DNA from: Lachnospiraceae bacterium
GTDB taxonomy: Bacteria > Bacillota_A > Clostridia > Lachnospirales > Lachnospiraceae
Reading direction: 5' to 3'
NCBI GenBank assembly: GCA_017613055.1
Contig: JAGAES010000145.1
Location: 1 to 5,451, forward strand
Length of the DNA: 5,451 nt
In this document: one piece after another, positions 1 through 5,451 of the stretch
Layout of the letters: each line of letters starts with the position of its first letter
Numbering within the stretch: position 1 is the stretch's first letter
Notes under the pieces: generated by a model
Databases searched by the model: none
What the model saw: the letters and a program-made list of their open reading frames with translations, nothing else
What the model was told of the DNA's origin: nothing
Translations under genes and position numbers: made by a program

Positions 1-577
1 AATCGCCGAGACCGAGAAGTACGCACATGTTACGTTCTTCTTCAACGGCGGCATTGAGGCTCCGAATGCTGGCGAGGACCGTATTCTTGTCGATTCCCCG
101 AAATATGTTCCGACCTATGACAAAAAGCCGCGTATGAGCGCTTACACGGTGTGTGACGAGCTCAGTAAGGCAATCACCAGGAAGGATGAGGACGGAAACG
201 CTTATTATGATGTCATCATCTGCAACTTCGCAAATCCGGATATGGTAGGCCACACCGGCGTGCTTCCGGCAGCGATTGAGGCAATTGAAGTCATCGACCG
301 ATGTGTCGGCGAGATTGTTACCTTCATCAAAGAAGTTGACGGCCAGCTCTTTATCTGCGCCGACCACGGCAATGCCGAGCAGCTTCTTGACTATGAGACC
401 GGCGCTCCGTTCACCGCGCATACGACCAATCCGGTTCCGTTCATCCTCGTGAACGCGGATCCGAAGTACACGCTCCGTGAGGGCGGCTGCCTTGCGGACA
501 TCATTCCGACGCTTATTGAGCTGATGGGAATGGAGCAGCCGAAAGAGATGACCGGCAGAAGCCTGTTGGTGAAGTAA
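1..577 (+). CDS. gpmI: 2,3-bisphosphoglycerate-independent phosphoglycerate mutase, C-terminal part (5' truncated by window edge)
   Basis: GpmI interconverts 3-phosphoglycerate and 2-phosphoglycerate in cytoplasmic glycolysis and gluconeogenesis, using two Mn2+ ions. The reading frame is open from base 2 (first full codon) to TAA at 575-577, giving 191 residues; the family is usually about 510, so roughly the last 40% is present. The start of the window reads FFFNGG followed by GEDR, typical of this enzyme. Metal ligands of the family are visible: NPDMVGH (D and H; H codon at 251-253), ADHGNAE (D and H codons at 362-367) and AHTTNPVP (H codon at 419-421). These correspond to D403/H407, D444/H445 and H462 of the Geobacillus enzyme. 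The other ligands (D12 and S62) lie upstream of the window. The methionine at 134 is internal to the domain, not a start. No terminator follows, so some transcripts may run into secG. The C-terminus looks complete. Confidence 0.97.
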   Translation, partial: IAETEKYAHVTFFFNGGIEAPNAGEDRILVDSPKYVPTYDKKPRMSAYTVCDELSKAITRKDEDGNAYYDVIICNFANPDMVGHTGVLPAAIEAIEVIDRCVGEIVTFIKEVDGQLFICADHGNAEQLLDYETGAPFTAHTTNPVPFILVNADPKYTLREGGCLADIIPTLIELMGMEQPKEMTGRSLLVK

Positions 578-626
578 AAATATCTCTTGCATTTGCCGCA
601 ACGGTATGATAAAATACCTCTTGCGT
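577..626 (+). repeat. Pair of 16-bp direct repeats flanking and overlapping the secG promoter
   Basis: Bases 577-592 and 611-626 share the pattern AAAATAyCTCTTGCrT, identical at 14 of 16 positions; both differences are transitions. The copies are 34 bp apart start to start, a little over three helical turns, so they would present nearly the same DNA face. The first copy includes the last base of the gpmI stop codon and the proposed -35 box. The second covers the proposed -10 box and start site. Between them, 593-601 is a perfect small palindrome, TTGCCGCAA. This could be an operator pair or a duplicated promoter remnant. The repeat is seen directly; a function is only inferred. Confidence 0.5.
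587..615 (+). promoter_or_regulatory. Candidate SigA-type promoter for secG with extended -10
   Basis: The proposed -35 is TTGCAT (587-592), a weak match. After a 17-bp spacer comes -10 TAAAAT (610-615), five of six to consensus. It is preceded by TATG plus one base (605-609), which fits the TRTGn extended -10 element common in Gram-positive promoters. Transcription would start near 621-623, giving a leader of about 37 bases before the secG ATG. The extended -10 makes up for the poor -35. The call rests on sequence match only. Confidence 0.6.
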
Positions 627-647
627 GCTGAGAAACACGATTGATCC

Positions 648-653
648 GGGAGG
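648..653 (+). promoter_or_regulatory. Ribosome binding site that fixes the secG start
   Basis: GGGAGG lies 5 bases before the ATG at 659. An in-frame TTG at 641 lies upstream of this site and has no comparable site of its own, so the ATG at 659 is the better start. Confidence 0.85.
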
Positions 654-658
654 TTCTG

Positions 659-907
659 ATGAAATCGTTATACATTGGTTTAGTTGTAATATATTGTTTA
701 ATCTGTATTGCTCTTGTGGTAGTAGTTTTGATGCAGGAGGGCAAGAGCGGCGGTCTTTCCGCGTTCACGGGTTCTTCTTCGACATACTGGAGTAAGAACA
801 AGGGACGTTCGGTGGAAGGGAAACTTGCGCTTATCACGCGGGTTCTCGCAACGCTGTTTATTGTTCTGTCCATTGTGCTGGCACTTACGATTTGGACGCA
901 CAACTAG
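659..907 (+). CDS. secG: Preprotein translocase subunit SecG
   Basis: SecG is the small accessory subunit of the SecYEG channel in the cytoplasmic membrane and assists SecA-driven protein export. The product has 82 residues, normal for a Gram-positive SecG. It shows the expected two-helix hairpin: a first membrane segment at about residues 4-25, a conserved loop beginning LMQEGKSGGLS (24-34), a glycine/serine-rich cytoplasmic stretch with YWSKNKGR (43-50), and a second membrane segment at about 56-79. The loop motif and the KNKGR segment are hallmarks of the family. The start is ATG 659, chosen for its ribosome binding site; the TTG at 641 would add six residues before the first helix. The gene has its own candidate promoter and is followed closely by an intrinsic terminator, so a short one-gene transcript is plausible. 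The order gpmI-secG-rnr-smpB is familiar in Clostridia. Confidence 0.95.
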   Translation: MKSLYIGLVVIYCLICIALVVVVLMQEGKSGGLSAFTGSSSTYWSKNKGRSVEGKLALITRVLATLFIVLSIVLALTIWTHN

Positions 908-929
908 GACTTTCTGTTGTTATGTAATC

Positions 930-959
930 AAAGCACTCTGAGTAATCAGGGTGCTTTTT
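930..959 (+). terminator. Intrinsic (Rho-independent) terminator after secG
   Basis: An 11-bp stem pairs 930-940 with 947-957 around the six-base loop AGTAAT (941-946). The only imperfect pair is one G-U wobble (937 with 950). A T-run at 955-959 follows, continuing as a T-rich stretch to about 964. It lies 22 bases after the secG stop codon and ends 31 bases before the rnr ATG. It should end most secG transcripts or attenuate read-through into rnr. Confidence 0.9.
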
Positions 960-979
960 GTTGTATGGCGGGATGCCTT

Positions 980-985
980 GGGAAG
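980..985 (+). promoter_or_regulatory. Ribosome binding site supporting the rnr start at 991
   Basis: GGGAAG, inside the purine-rich run 980-990, lies 5 bases before ATG 991. The other in-frame starts are worse: TTG 958 lies in the terminator T-run, and ATG 973 has only GGCGGG touching it, without proper spacing. This is a moderate, not a perfect, site. Confidence 0.6.
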
Positions 986-990
986 AAAGA

Positions 991-3129
991 ATGTATCGTG
1001 AAGAAAAGAAAAATCTGATTGCGGAACTCATTAAAGACCCGAAGCTGAAACCGATGAAATTCCGGGAACTGGCGGGTTTTCTGCAGGTTCCGAAAGAGGA
1101 ACGGAGCGAGCTTTCGGAGATTCTTTATGCGCTGATCCGGGAGGGAAAGGTCGCCGTTGACCGCGAAGGCCGCTATGTATGCGACCGTTCGGTTACGTTA
1201 AGCGGCGAGTTCTTCGGGACGGGACGCGGATTCGGATTCGTACGGCCGGAAGGCGCAGGGGCGGACGCCGACATCTTCATCCCCGAGGAGAAGACGGGCG
1301 GCGCGATGCACGGCGATACCGTTCTGGTAACAATCACCTGCGAAGCCTATACGGCCGGCGGGAAGAAGAACCGTGCGGAAGGAATCGTAAGACGGGTCAT
1401 AAGCCGTGCTAACGAGACAATTGTCGGAACGTTCGGTAAGACGAAAGGCTTTGGTTTTGTCCGCCCGGACAACACGAAGCTCGACTTCGACGTGTTCATC
1501 TCGAGAGAGCATACGAAAGGCGCCGAAACCGGTCAGAAGGTCGTCTGCAGACTGCGTGACTTCGGAACCGTCAACCGGAACCCGGAAGGCATGGTGGTTG
1601 AGATTCTCGGGAGACCGGAGGAGCCGGGCGTCGATGTGATGTCCGCCATCCGTGCATTCGGAATTCCGACCGAGTTTTCGGAGGAAGTGCTTTCGGAGGC
1701 AGCAGGCGTTCCTTCCGAGGTGAAGGAAGAGGATGTCGCGGGACGGCTTGATCTTCGCGATGTTTTAACGGTGACGATTGACGGCGAGGACGCGAAGGAT
1801 CTCGACGATGCGGTTTCCGTTACGAAACATGAAGACGGAACCTATTCGCTCGGCGTTCATATCGCGGACGTGAGCCATTATGTGAGGGAGGATTCCGCAC
1901 TCGATCGGGAAGCCGTGAACCGCGGCACAAGCGTTTATTTTGCGGACCGTGTGATTCCGATGCTTCCGGTCGAACTTTCGAACGGCATCTGTTCACTGAA
2001 CGCGGGCGTTGACCGGCTCGCGCTTTCGTGCCTTATGGAAATCAACGAAAAAGGCCAGATCATCGACCACAGAATCGCGGAAACCGTCATCCATGTGGAT
2101 AAGCGGATGTCCTATACGGACGTCCGGAAGACGCTCTCCGAAACGGAGGAGACGCCCGAAGACTACGTGGCATTTGCCGGCATGCTTCGCGATATGGAGA
2201 AACTGTCCGGGATTCTTCGTTTGAAGAGGGAAGACCGCGGCGCGATTGATTTTGACTTTCCGGAATGCAAGATTGTAATCGGGCCGGGCGGACGCGTTTC
2301 CGACATTGTTCCTTACGAGCGGAACGTTGCGACGCGGCTGATTGAAGATTTCATGCTTGCAGCAAATGAGACGGTTGCCGAGCATTTCTTCTGGATGGAA
2401 CTGCCGTTTGTATACCGGAACCATGAGACGCCGGACCCGGAGAAGATGACCAGGCTCAATATTTTCATCAACAATTTCGGTTATCACATCCATGATTCCG
2501 GGGATACCGTGCATGCGAAGGAGATTCAGAAGCTTTTAAACCGCATCGCGGGAACGCCTGAGGAGGGCGTGATCAGCCGGCTGACGCTTCGGTCGATGAA
2601 GCAGGCAAAGTATGCGCCGGAGTGCCTTGGGCATTTCGGTCTTGCGGCAAGGTATTACTGTCATTTTACGTCGCCGATACGGCGTTACCCGGATCTTCAG
2701 ATTCACCGGATTATCAAAGAATCGCTCCGGGGAGAGCTGACCGGACGGCGCATCAATCATTATAATGAGATTCTTTCCGATCGCGCCGAGCGTTCGTCCC
2801 GCTGCGAGCGGCGTGCGGACGAGGCGGAGCGTGAGGTGGAGCGCCGCAAGAAAGCGGAATATATGCACCGGTTCCTCGGCGAGGAATTCGACGGCGTTAT
2901 CTCGGGCGTGACCGCATGGGGACTCTATGTGGAGCTTCAAAATACGGTTGAGGGAATGATCCGGATGACGGACCTCAGAGACGATTTCTACCGGTACGAC
3001 GAAGCAGGCGCAAGACTGATCGGTGAGCGTTCGAGCAGGGTCTACGCGCTCGGACAGCGCATCCGCGTACAGCTTGCCGCGGTCGACGAATTTGCGGCAA
3101 CCATTGATTTTGTGCCCGCAAAAGAGTAG
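991..3129 (+). CDS. rnr: Ribonuclease R (RNase II/RNB family 3'-5' exoribonuclease)
   Basis: RNase R degrades structured RNA from the 3' end and, with SmpB and tmRNA, destroys mRNAs freed from stalled ribosomes. With start ATG 991 the protein has 712 residues. Domains in order: N-terminal winged-helix-like region (about 1-65); cold-shock domain 1 (about 70-130, GFGFVRPEG); cold-shock domain 2 (about 143-205, GFGFVRPDN); RNB catalytic domain (about 245-575); a highly charged helix; and S1 domain (about 631-709). The catalytic motif IDGEDAKDLDDA gives D264, D270, D272 and D273, matching E. coli D272, D278, D280 and D281 at a constant offset of 8. SPIRRYPDL (561-569) is another family signature. 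The protein stops right after S1 (ending FVPAKE), so the long lysine-rich tail of E. coli RNase R is absent. An upstream start at 973 would add only six residues. smpB follows after 33 bases. Confidence 0.96.
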   Translation: MYREEKKNLIAELIKDPKLKPMKFRELAGFLQVPKEERSELSEILYALIREGKVAVDREGRYVCDRSVTLSGEFFGTGRGFGFVRPEGAGADADIFIPEEKTGGAMHGDTVLVTITCEAYTAGGKKNRAEGIVRRVISRANETIVGTFGKTKGFGFVRPDNTKLDFDVFISREHTKGAETGQKVVCRLRDFGTVNRNPEGMVVEILGRPEEPGVDVMSAIRAFGIPTEFSEEVLSEAAGVPSEVKEEDVAGRLDLRDVLTVTIDGEDAKDLDDAVSVTKHEDGTYSLGVHIADVSHYVREDSALDREAVNRGTSVYFADRVIPMLPVELSNGICSLNAGVDRLALSCLMEINEKGQIIDHRIAETVIHVDKRMSYTDVRKTLSETEETPEDYVAFAGMLRDMEKLSGILRLKREDRGAIDFDFPECKIVIGPGGRVSDIVPYERNVATRLIEDFMLAANETVAEHFFWMELPFVYRNHETPDPEKMTRLNIFINNFGYHIHDSGDTVHAKEIQKLLNRIAGTPEEGVISRLTLRSMKQAKYAPECLGHFGLAARYYCHFTSPIRRYPDLQIHRIIKESLRGELTGRRINHYNEILSDRAERSSRCERRADEAEREVERRKKAEYMHRFLGEEFDGVISGVTAWGLYVELQNTVEGMIRMTDLRDDFYRYDEAGARLIGERSSRVYALGQRIRVQLAAVDEFAATIDFVPAKE

Positions 3130-3132
3130 AAT
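3104..3132 (+). promoter_or_regulatory. Possible smpB promoter overlapping the rnr stop codon
   Basis: TTGATT (3104-3109), a 17-bp spacer and TAGAAT (3127-3132) match the -35/-10 pattern at 4 of 6 and 5 of 6 positions. The -10 begins at the rnr stop codon. Transcription would start near 3139, leaving about 24 bases before the smpB ATG and keeping its ribosome binding site. A match of this quality can arise by chance, so the call is tentative. Confidence 0.35.
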
Positions 3133-3147
3133 TACAGGGAATACAGC

Positions 3148-3153
3148 AGAGGA
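3148..3153 (+). promoter_or_regulatory. Ribosome binding site of smpB
   Basis: AGAGGA lies 9 bases before ATG 3163. It is the only Shine-Dalgarno-like element in the gap between rnr and smpB and supports this start. Confidence 0.65.
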
Positions 3154-3162
3154 TTTCAGGTT

Positions 3163-3627
3163 ATGGGGAATGAATCGGTTCGCCTGATTGCGAACAACAA
3201 GAAAGCTTATCACGATTATTTCATAGAGGACACCTACGAGGCGGGGATCGCGCTTGTCGGAACCGAGGTGAAGTCAATCCGCATGGGGCAGTGCTCCGTG
3301 AAGGAGGCTTACATCAAGGTCGAGGGCACGCAGGTGTTCCTTCTTGGGATGCATATCAGTCCCTATGAGAAAGGAAATCTCTTCAACCGGGACCCGCTCC
3401 GCACAAGAAAGATCCTTTTAAACCGCGCGGAGATTAACAAATTGAACGGCAAATGCCGTGAGAAGGGTTATACAATCGTTCCTTTGAAGGTTTACCTGAA
3501 AGGGAACCTTGTAAAGGTGGAAATCGGGCTTGCGCGAGGCAAGAAGCTTTACGATAAGCGCGAGACGATTGCGAAGAAGGATTTTCAGAGGGAACAGCAG
3601 CGGGACTTCAAGGACCGCGTTCGATAG
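3163..3627 (+). CDS. smpB: SsrA (tmRNA)-binding protein SmpB
   Basis: SmpB binds the tRNA-like part of tmRNA and brings it to ribosomes stalled on mRNAs lacking a stop codon; the nascent protein is then tagged for proteolysis. The product has 154 residues, the usual family length. It shows the family's landmarks: an N-terminal [17 protein letters not shown] stretch (about 12-28), GTEVKSIR (about 33-40), a central [26 protein letters not shown] region, and the basic C-terminal [10 protein letters not shown] segment followed by an Arg/Lys-rich tail. That tail normally enters the empty mRNA channel of the ribosome. The start ATG 3163 has AGAGGA upstream and gives the normal N-terminus. It sits directly downstream of rnr, its functional partner, perhaps with an extra promoter of its own. 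No ssrA gene follows; the next gene begins after 31 bases. Confidence 0.97.
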   Translation: MGNESVRLIANNKKAYHDYFIEDTYEAGIALVGTEVKSIRMGQCSVKEAYIKVEGTQVFLLGMHISPYEKGNLFNRDPLRTRKILLNRAEINKLNGKCREKGYTIVPLKVYLKGNLVKVEIGLARGKKLYDKRETIAKKDFQREQQRDFKDRVR

Positions 3628-3644
3628 AAACCATCACATTTTTC

Positions 3645-3650
3645 GGGAGG
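3645..3650 (+). promoter_or_regulatory. Ribosome binding site that fixes the pyrophosphatase start
   Basis: GGGAGG lies 8 bases before ATG 3659. The frame is open back to an ATG at 3530, but that part overlaps smpB in another frame, gives an arginine-rich sequence unlike the family, and ends just before this strong site. Confidence 0.9.
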
Positions 3651-3658
3651 AACGGAAA

Positions 3659-5311
3659 ATGACGACACATGAGAAGAAAGTACTGGTCATCGGGCATAAG
3701 AACCCGGATACGGATTCCATCTGCTCGGCGATTGCATACGCATGGCTTCGGGAGAAGATGACCGGCAGAAAACATGTGCCGCGGTGCTGCGGTGAAATCA
3801 ACGCCGAAACGGCTTACGTATTGAAGCGGTTCAACGTACCTGCGCCGGATTACATCGAATATGTCGGCACGCAGGTCAAGGATATCGAAATCCGCGAGAT
3901 GCCCGGCGTTGACCGGAACATGTCGTTAAAGCGCGCGTGGATGATGATGCAGGACAGCCACGTCGTGACGCTCTGCATTACGGACGCACAGGGACGGCTT
4001 GACGGCCTGATTACAATCAGCGATATCGCAAAGGCCGCGATGGAGCTTTCCGATTCGGGTATCCTTTCGGCTGCGAAGACGCCTTACGCGAACATTCTCG
4101 ATACGCTTGACGGCGTCGCGGTCACCGGAGATACCGAAGGCCGCTGCTACACAAAGGGCAAGGTTTTGATTGCCGCAGCTAATCCGGATCTGATGGAGGA
4201 TTATATCCGTCCGGGCGATCTGGTAATCCTCGGAAACCGTTACGAATCGCAGCTTTGCGCAATCGAGATGGGGGCTTCATGCCTCGTCGTCTGTGAAGGA
4301 GCGAAGGTTTCGATTACGATTCAAAGGCTTGCGGAAGAGAAAAACTGCGTGATTATCCAGTCGCCGCACGACGCATTTACCGTTGCGAGACTGATTGACC
4401 TTTCGATGCCGATCGGGTATTTCATGACGACCGAGAATCTTGTTACGTTCCGGACCGACGATTACATCGACAGCATCCGCGACGTTATGGCGAAGCGAAG
4501 AAACCGCGATTTCCCGATTCTTGACCATAAGGGAATCTTCCGCGGAACGATATCGCGCCGGAACCTGATGGATATGAGCCGGAAGCAGATTGTCCTTGTT
4601 GACCACAACGAGCCCGCGCAGGCGGTTGACGGCGTTGAGGAGGCCGAAATCCTCGAGATTATCGACCATCACCGGATCGGCGGGATTTCGACGTTCCAGC
4701 CGGTATACTTTAGGAATGTGCCGCTCGGCTGCACCGCGACGATTATCTGGCTGACCGCTAGGGAACAGAAGATTGACATCCCGAAGGACATTGCGGGGCT
4801 GATGTGCGCGGCGATTCTTTCCGACACGCTTGCGTTCCATTCGCCGACCTGTACGGACGCAGACCGCGAAGCGGCCGCGGCGCTTGCGAAGATTGCCGAT
4901 GTCGATACCGACGAACTTGCGAGCAGTATGTTCGCAGCGGGATCGCATCTTGCGGAACGCTCACCCGAGGAGATTTTCTACCAGGATTATAAGAAGTTCA
5001 AAATCGGCTCGATTACGATGGGCGTCGGGCAGATCAATTCGATGAGCGGCGAGGAACTAAACAACATTGAGAAGCGTCTCGCACCGTTCCTTCTCGAGAC
5101 GATGAAGCACAGCGACATCAAGATGCTGTTCTTCATGATGACCAACATTACGACCGAAACGTCGCGCGTCCTGTTCGCAGGAGAGGGTGCGAAGGACGTG
5201 CTTGAGGAAACGTTCGGCGTCAAAGCCGAAGGCAACGTCTGCGAGGTGCCGAAGCTTGTATCCAGAAAGAAGCAGTTTGTGCCCGGAATTTCGGTGCTGC
5301 TTCAGAACTGA
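3659..5311 (+). CDS. Family II manganese-dependent inorganic pyrophosphatase with CBS-DRTGG-CBS regulatory insert
   Basis: This cytoplasmic enzyme hydrolyses pyrophosphate to phosphate, pulling biosynthetic reactions forward. The 550-residue product is much longer than the roughly 310 residues of simple PpaC. The DHH-domain motifs are present: GHKNPDTD (H13, D17, D19), VDHNE (D315), IDHHRIGG (D336, H337, H338) and ILSDT (D389). The spacings D315-H337 (22) and H338-D389 (51) equal those of Bacillus subtilis PpaC D75-H97 and H98-D149. The DHHA2 half carries SRKKQFVP (535-542), the substrate-binding signature. About 236 extra residues sit between D19 and D315: a CBS domain (about 75-130), a DRTGG domain (about 140-250) and a second CBS domain (about 259-312). 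In characterised relatives such as the Clostridium perfringens enzyme, CBS domains bind adenine nucleotides (AMP/ADP inhibit) and diadenosine polyphosphates activate; the same control is inferred here. All catalytic residues look intact. It follows smpB by 31 bases without a terminator, so co-transcription is likely. Confidence 0.95.
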   Translation: MTTHEKKVLVIGHKNPDTDSICSAIAYAWLREKMTGRKHVPRCCGEINAETAYVLKRFNVPAPDYIEYVGTQVKDIEIREMPGVDRNMSLKRAWMMMQDSHVVTLCITDAQGRLDGLITISDIAKAAMELSDSGILSAAKTPYANILDTLDGVAVTGDTEGRCYTKGKVLIAAANPDLMEDYIRPGDLVILGNRYESQLCAIEMGASCLVVCEGAKVSITIQRLAEEKNCVIIQSPHDAFTVARLIDLSMPIGYFMTTENLVTFRTDDYIDSIRDVMAKRRNRDFPILDHKGIFRGTISRRNLMDMSRKQIVLVDHNEPAQAVDGVEEAEILEIIDHHRIGGISTFQPVYFRNVPLGCTATIIWLTAREQKIDIPKDIAGLMCAAILSDTLAFHSPTCTDADREAAAALAKIADVDTDELASSMFAAGSHLAERSPEEIFYQDYKKFKIGSITMGVGQINSMSGEELNNIEKRLAPFLLETMKHSDIKMLFFMMTNITTETSRVLFAGEGAKDVLEETFGVKAEGNVCEVPKLVSRKKQFVPGISVLLQN

Positions 5312-5339
5312 ACAGGTACAAGAGTAAAACCAAAAAAGC

Positions 5340-5346
5340 GGAGGAG
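5340..5346 (+). promoter_or_regulatory. Ribosome binding site of the downstream lipoprotein gene
   Basis: GGAGGAG lies 8 bases before ATG 5355 and strongly supports that start. The 43-base gap after the pyrophosphatase (5312-5354) holds no terminator hairpin and no convincing promoter, so read-through from upstream is likely. Confidence 0.85.
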
Positions 5347-5354
5347 AATACTTT

Positions 5355-5451
5355 ATGAAGTTTTCTGTTCGAAAAGCATTCATCATCAGTTTGCTTTCCC
5401 TGTGCATGTTATTTTTCACGGCGTGTAAGGGGAATACTCAGGACAATCGTG
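5355..5451 (+). CDS. Putative lipoprotein, N-terminal fragment (3' truncated by window edge)
   Basis: Only 32 full codons are visible, so function cannot be named. The sequence begins MKFSVRKAF, a positively charged start. A hydrophobic core follows (about residues 8-21), then FTAC with cysteine at residue 24, and a polar stretch KGNTQDN. This is the layout of a type II (lipoprotein) signal peptide: the protein would be exported by Sec, lipidated on Cys24 and anchored to the outer face of the membrane. The lipobox FTAC has Phe instead of the usual Leu at -3, which is tolerated but not typical. The start is well supported by GGAGGAG eight bases upstream. Substrate-binding proteins of transporters are one common class with this start, but nothing visible selects that over other lipoproteins. 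Confidence 0.75.
   Translation, partial: MKFSVRKAFIISLLSLCMLFFTACKGNTQDNR

Noticed and set aside
546..560. A 15-base sequence shared exactly with the pyrophosphatase gene at 3756-3770 (end of gpmI)
   Set aside because: It encodes MTGR in the same reading phase in both genes. Shared codon preference explains it, and the flanks do not match.
391..903. Open frame of 170 codons on the minus strand across gpmI and secG
   Set aside because: It lies opposite two well-identified genes, has no recognisable domain, and its frame crosses the promoter region and both gene boundaries. It is a by-product of codon use on the other strand.
958..990. Earlier rnr start at TTG 958 or ATG 973
   Set aside because: TTG 958 lies within the terminator T-run. 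ATG 973 has no properly spaced ribosome binding site. ATG 991 fits better, though 973 cannot be fully excluded.
1198..1605. Internal repeat within rnr
   Set aside because: The similarity between the two segments is protein-level and matches the two cold-shock domains normal for RNase R, not a recent DNA duplication.
2536..3213. Open frame of 225 codons on the minus strand opposite rnr and the start of smpB
   Set aside because: It is antisense to conserved RNB and S1 sequence, and its product has no family-like features.
3530..3658. N-terminal extension of the pyrophosphatase by 43 residues
   Set aside because: It overlaps smpB in another frame and encodes an Arg-rich stretch unrelated to the family. 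A strong GGGAGG site and the normal family N-terminus point to ATG 3659.
3628..3658. Possible ssrA (tmRNA) gene next to smpB
   Set aside because: The gap is only 31 bases and no tRNA-like ends are seen there or elsewhere in the window.
4277..4948. Open frame of 223 codons on the minus strand opposite the pyrophosphatase gene
   Set aside because: It is antisense to CBS2 and the DHH motifs and gives an Arg-rich, domainless product, as expected from complementing this gene's codon bias.

Overview
This is a compact, gene-dense stretch of a bacterial chromosome with all genes on the + strand. It holds the 3' end of a phosphoglycerate mutase gene (gpmI), then secG, rnr, smpB, a long manganese-type inorganic pyrophosphatase gene with regulatory domains, and the first 97 bases of a lipoprotein gene. 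The gene order gpmI-secG-rnr-smpB, the strong GGAGG-type ribosome binding sites, the Gram-positive extended -10 promoter before secG and the CBS/DRTGG type of pyrophosphatase all suggest a Firmicute of class Clostridia. Lachnospiraceae or a relative is my best guess. That guess rests on synteny and protein style, not on a database match. Base composition is moderate to fairly high in GC by eye, and codon use looks uniform, with no sign of transferred DNA.

Layout: 1-577 is the C-terminal 191 codons of GpmI. 578-658 is a short gap with a good promoter candidate lying between and overlapping two near-identical direct repeats. 659-907 is secG. 930-959 is a clear intrinsic terminator. 991-3129 is rnr, starting 31 bases after the terminator. 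3130-3162 is a short gap with a possible smpB promoter overlapping the rnr stop codon. 3163-3627 is smpB. 3659-5311 is the pyrophosphatase gene, and 5355-5451 is the truncated lipoprotein gene. No gene-free stretch exceeds about 90 bases.

The genes combine central metabolism (GpmI), protein export (SecG), rescue of stalled ribosomes with decay of the faulty mRNA (SmpB and RNase R), and pyrophosphate removal (the pyrophosphatase), which pulls RNA, DNA and aminoacyl-tRNA synthesis forward. The tmRNA gene that partners SmpB is not seen here. I found no mobile element, CRISPR array, tRNA or rRNA, and nothing that looks like a new defence or biosynthetic system. The points worth a second look are regulatory: the repeated promoter region of secG, the terminator that rnr transcription must cross, and a possible separate smpB promoter. 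Two protein details also stand out: an RNase R without a basic tail, and a nucleotide-sensing pyrophosphatase in an RNA quality-control cluster.
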